Assembly (NCBI GenBank): GCA_003694875.1
Contig: RFJN01000387.1
Coordinates: 1-5,833 of the forward strand
Reading direction: 5' to 3'
Origin: Planctomycetota bacterium
GTDB lineage: Bacteria > Planctomycetota > J058 > J103
Length of the DNA: 5,833 bases
Position 1 is the stretch's first letter, and each line of letters starts with the position of its first letter. The translations under genes were made by a program, and so were the position numbers. The notes beneath the pieces were generated by a model, which was not told where the DNA came from, made no database searches, and saw nothing but the letters and a program-made list of their open reading frames with translations. Below, piece by piece: positions 5,505-5,833 of this stretch.

Positions 5505-5833
5505 ACGACTGGATCGCCTGGCTCTCGCTGCCCGGCTGGTTCGGCACGCGCGCGCCGCGCGCGGCCGACCTCGTGATCGCCGCGCTCGCCCTCGTGGTGC
5601 CGCTGTTCTGGTGGGCCGCCGGACAGGCCGCACGCCGCACACGCCTGCACGCAGCGCTCATGAGCACGCTGTACCTCGCGCTCACCGTCGTGGTGGTGGG
5701 CTTCGTGCTCTGGGCACGCACGGGCTCGCCCCCGGCGCCACGGCTCGAGGCGGCCTGGTTCTACCGGCCGCTGTACCTCCCGCTTCTCGGGCTGCACATC
5801 GTCGCGGCGCTCGCGTCCCTCGCGCTCGGGGCC
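5501..5833 (+). CDS. DUF420-like multi-helix membrane protein (partial at right edge)
   Basis: The frame starts with the ATG of an ATGA overlap and stays open for 111 codons to the window edge. Three hydrophobic helices are visible: about 21-40 (AADLVIAALALVVPLFWWAA), 53-71 (LMSTLYLALTVVVVGFVLW) and 91-110 (LYLPLLGLHIVAALASLALG). The second follows a basic TRLH motif with H50, and H99 lies inside the third. A conserved His before one helix (H-x-x-x-M) and a second in an L-x-H-I-x-x-A motif near the end are features I associate with the DUF420/YozB family, some members of which are linked to haem-copper oxidase genes. That assignment is from memory of the family pattern, and the C-terminus is missing. 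It could be another small membrane protein. It forms an operon with the HEAT-like gene. Confidence 0.65.
   Translation, partial: MNDWIAWLSLPGWFGTRAPRAADLVIAALALVVPLFWWAAGQAARRTRLHAALMSTLYLALTVVVVGFVLWARTGSPPAPRLEAAWFYRPLYLPLLGLHIVAALASLALGA

Noticed and set aside
4050..5642. A 530-residue minus-strand open frame overlapping four genes
   Set aside because: It overlaps the FHA N-terminus, the lipoyl-like gene and the HEAT-like gene in other frames, is arginine-rich and shows no domain. It is a shadow frame.

Overview
This is a GC-rich bacterial window, most likely from a Gram-negative organism. The best pointers are a secreted protein with a PEP-CTERM sorting tail, which occurs in outer-membrane bacteria that make exopolysaccharide, and a large FHA-domain inner-membrane protein with a long acidic outer segment. 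Hand counts of sample lines give about 55-58% GC in the PEP-CTERM gene and 75-80% in the FHA gene. The phylum cannot be fixed from this window; a high-GC proteobacterium or a myxobacterium-like lineage would fit.

Layout from left to right. (1) The first 48 bases look like the start of a gene on the minus strand that leaves the window. Its 16 visible residues resemble the N-terminus of an ABC-transporter ATPase, and a good sigma70-type promoter on the same strand precedes it. (2) A gene-free stretch of about 475 bases holds that promoter, three tandem hairpins and a candidate promoter for the next gene. (3) A 250-residue plus-strand gene encodes an exported PEP-CTERM protein of the choice-of-anchor E type. 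(4) A convergent gap of about 340 bases contains a strong inverted repeat. (5) Two minus-strand genes form a likely transcription unit: an 83-residue lipoyl-like protein that lacks the expected modified lysine, then an 871-residue FHA protein. The FHA protein has one canonical FHA domain, a degenerate second one, a proline-rich linker, one membrane helix, about 380 residues of Ala/Glu/Gly/Pro/Ser/Thr low complexity and a helical C-terminus. (6) A 100-base divergent promoter region separates this unit from a plus-strand pair joined by an ATGA overlap: a membrane-anchored protein with HEAT-like helices and a DUF420-like multi-helix membrane protein cut by the right edge.

How the parts may work together is mostly inference. 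The FHA domain should read phosphothreonine in the cytoplasm, and the single membrane helix could link this to the periplasmic part. The small lipoyl-like protein upstream may be a partner in a non-catalytic role. The HEAT/DUF420 pair looks like an independent membrane unit. The PEP-CTERM gene stands alone here: no exosortase or polysaccharide gene is in the window. No CRISPR array, tRNA, rRNA or insertion sequence was found.
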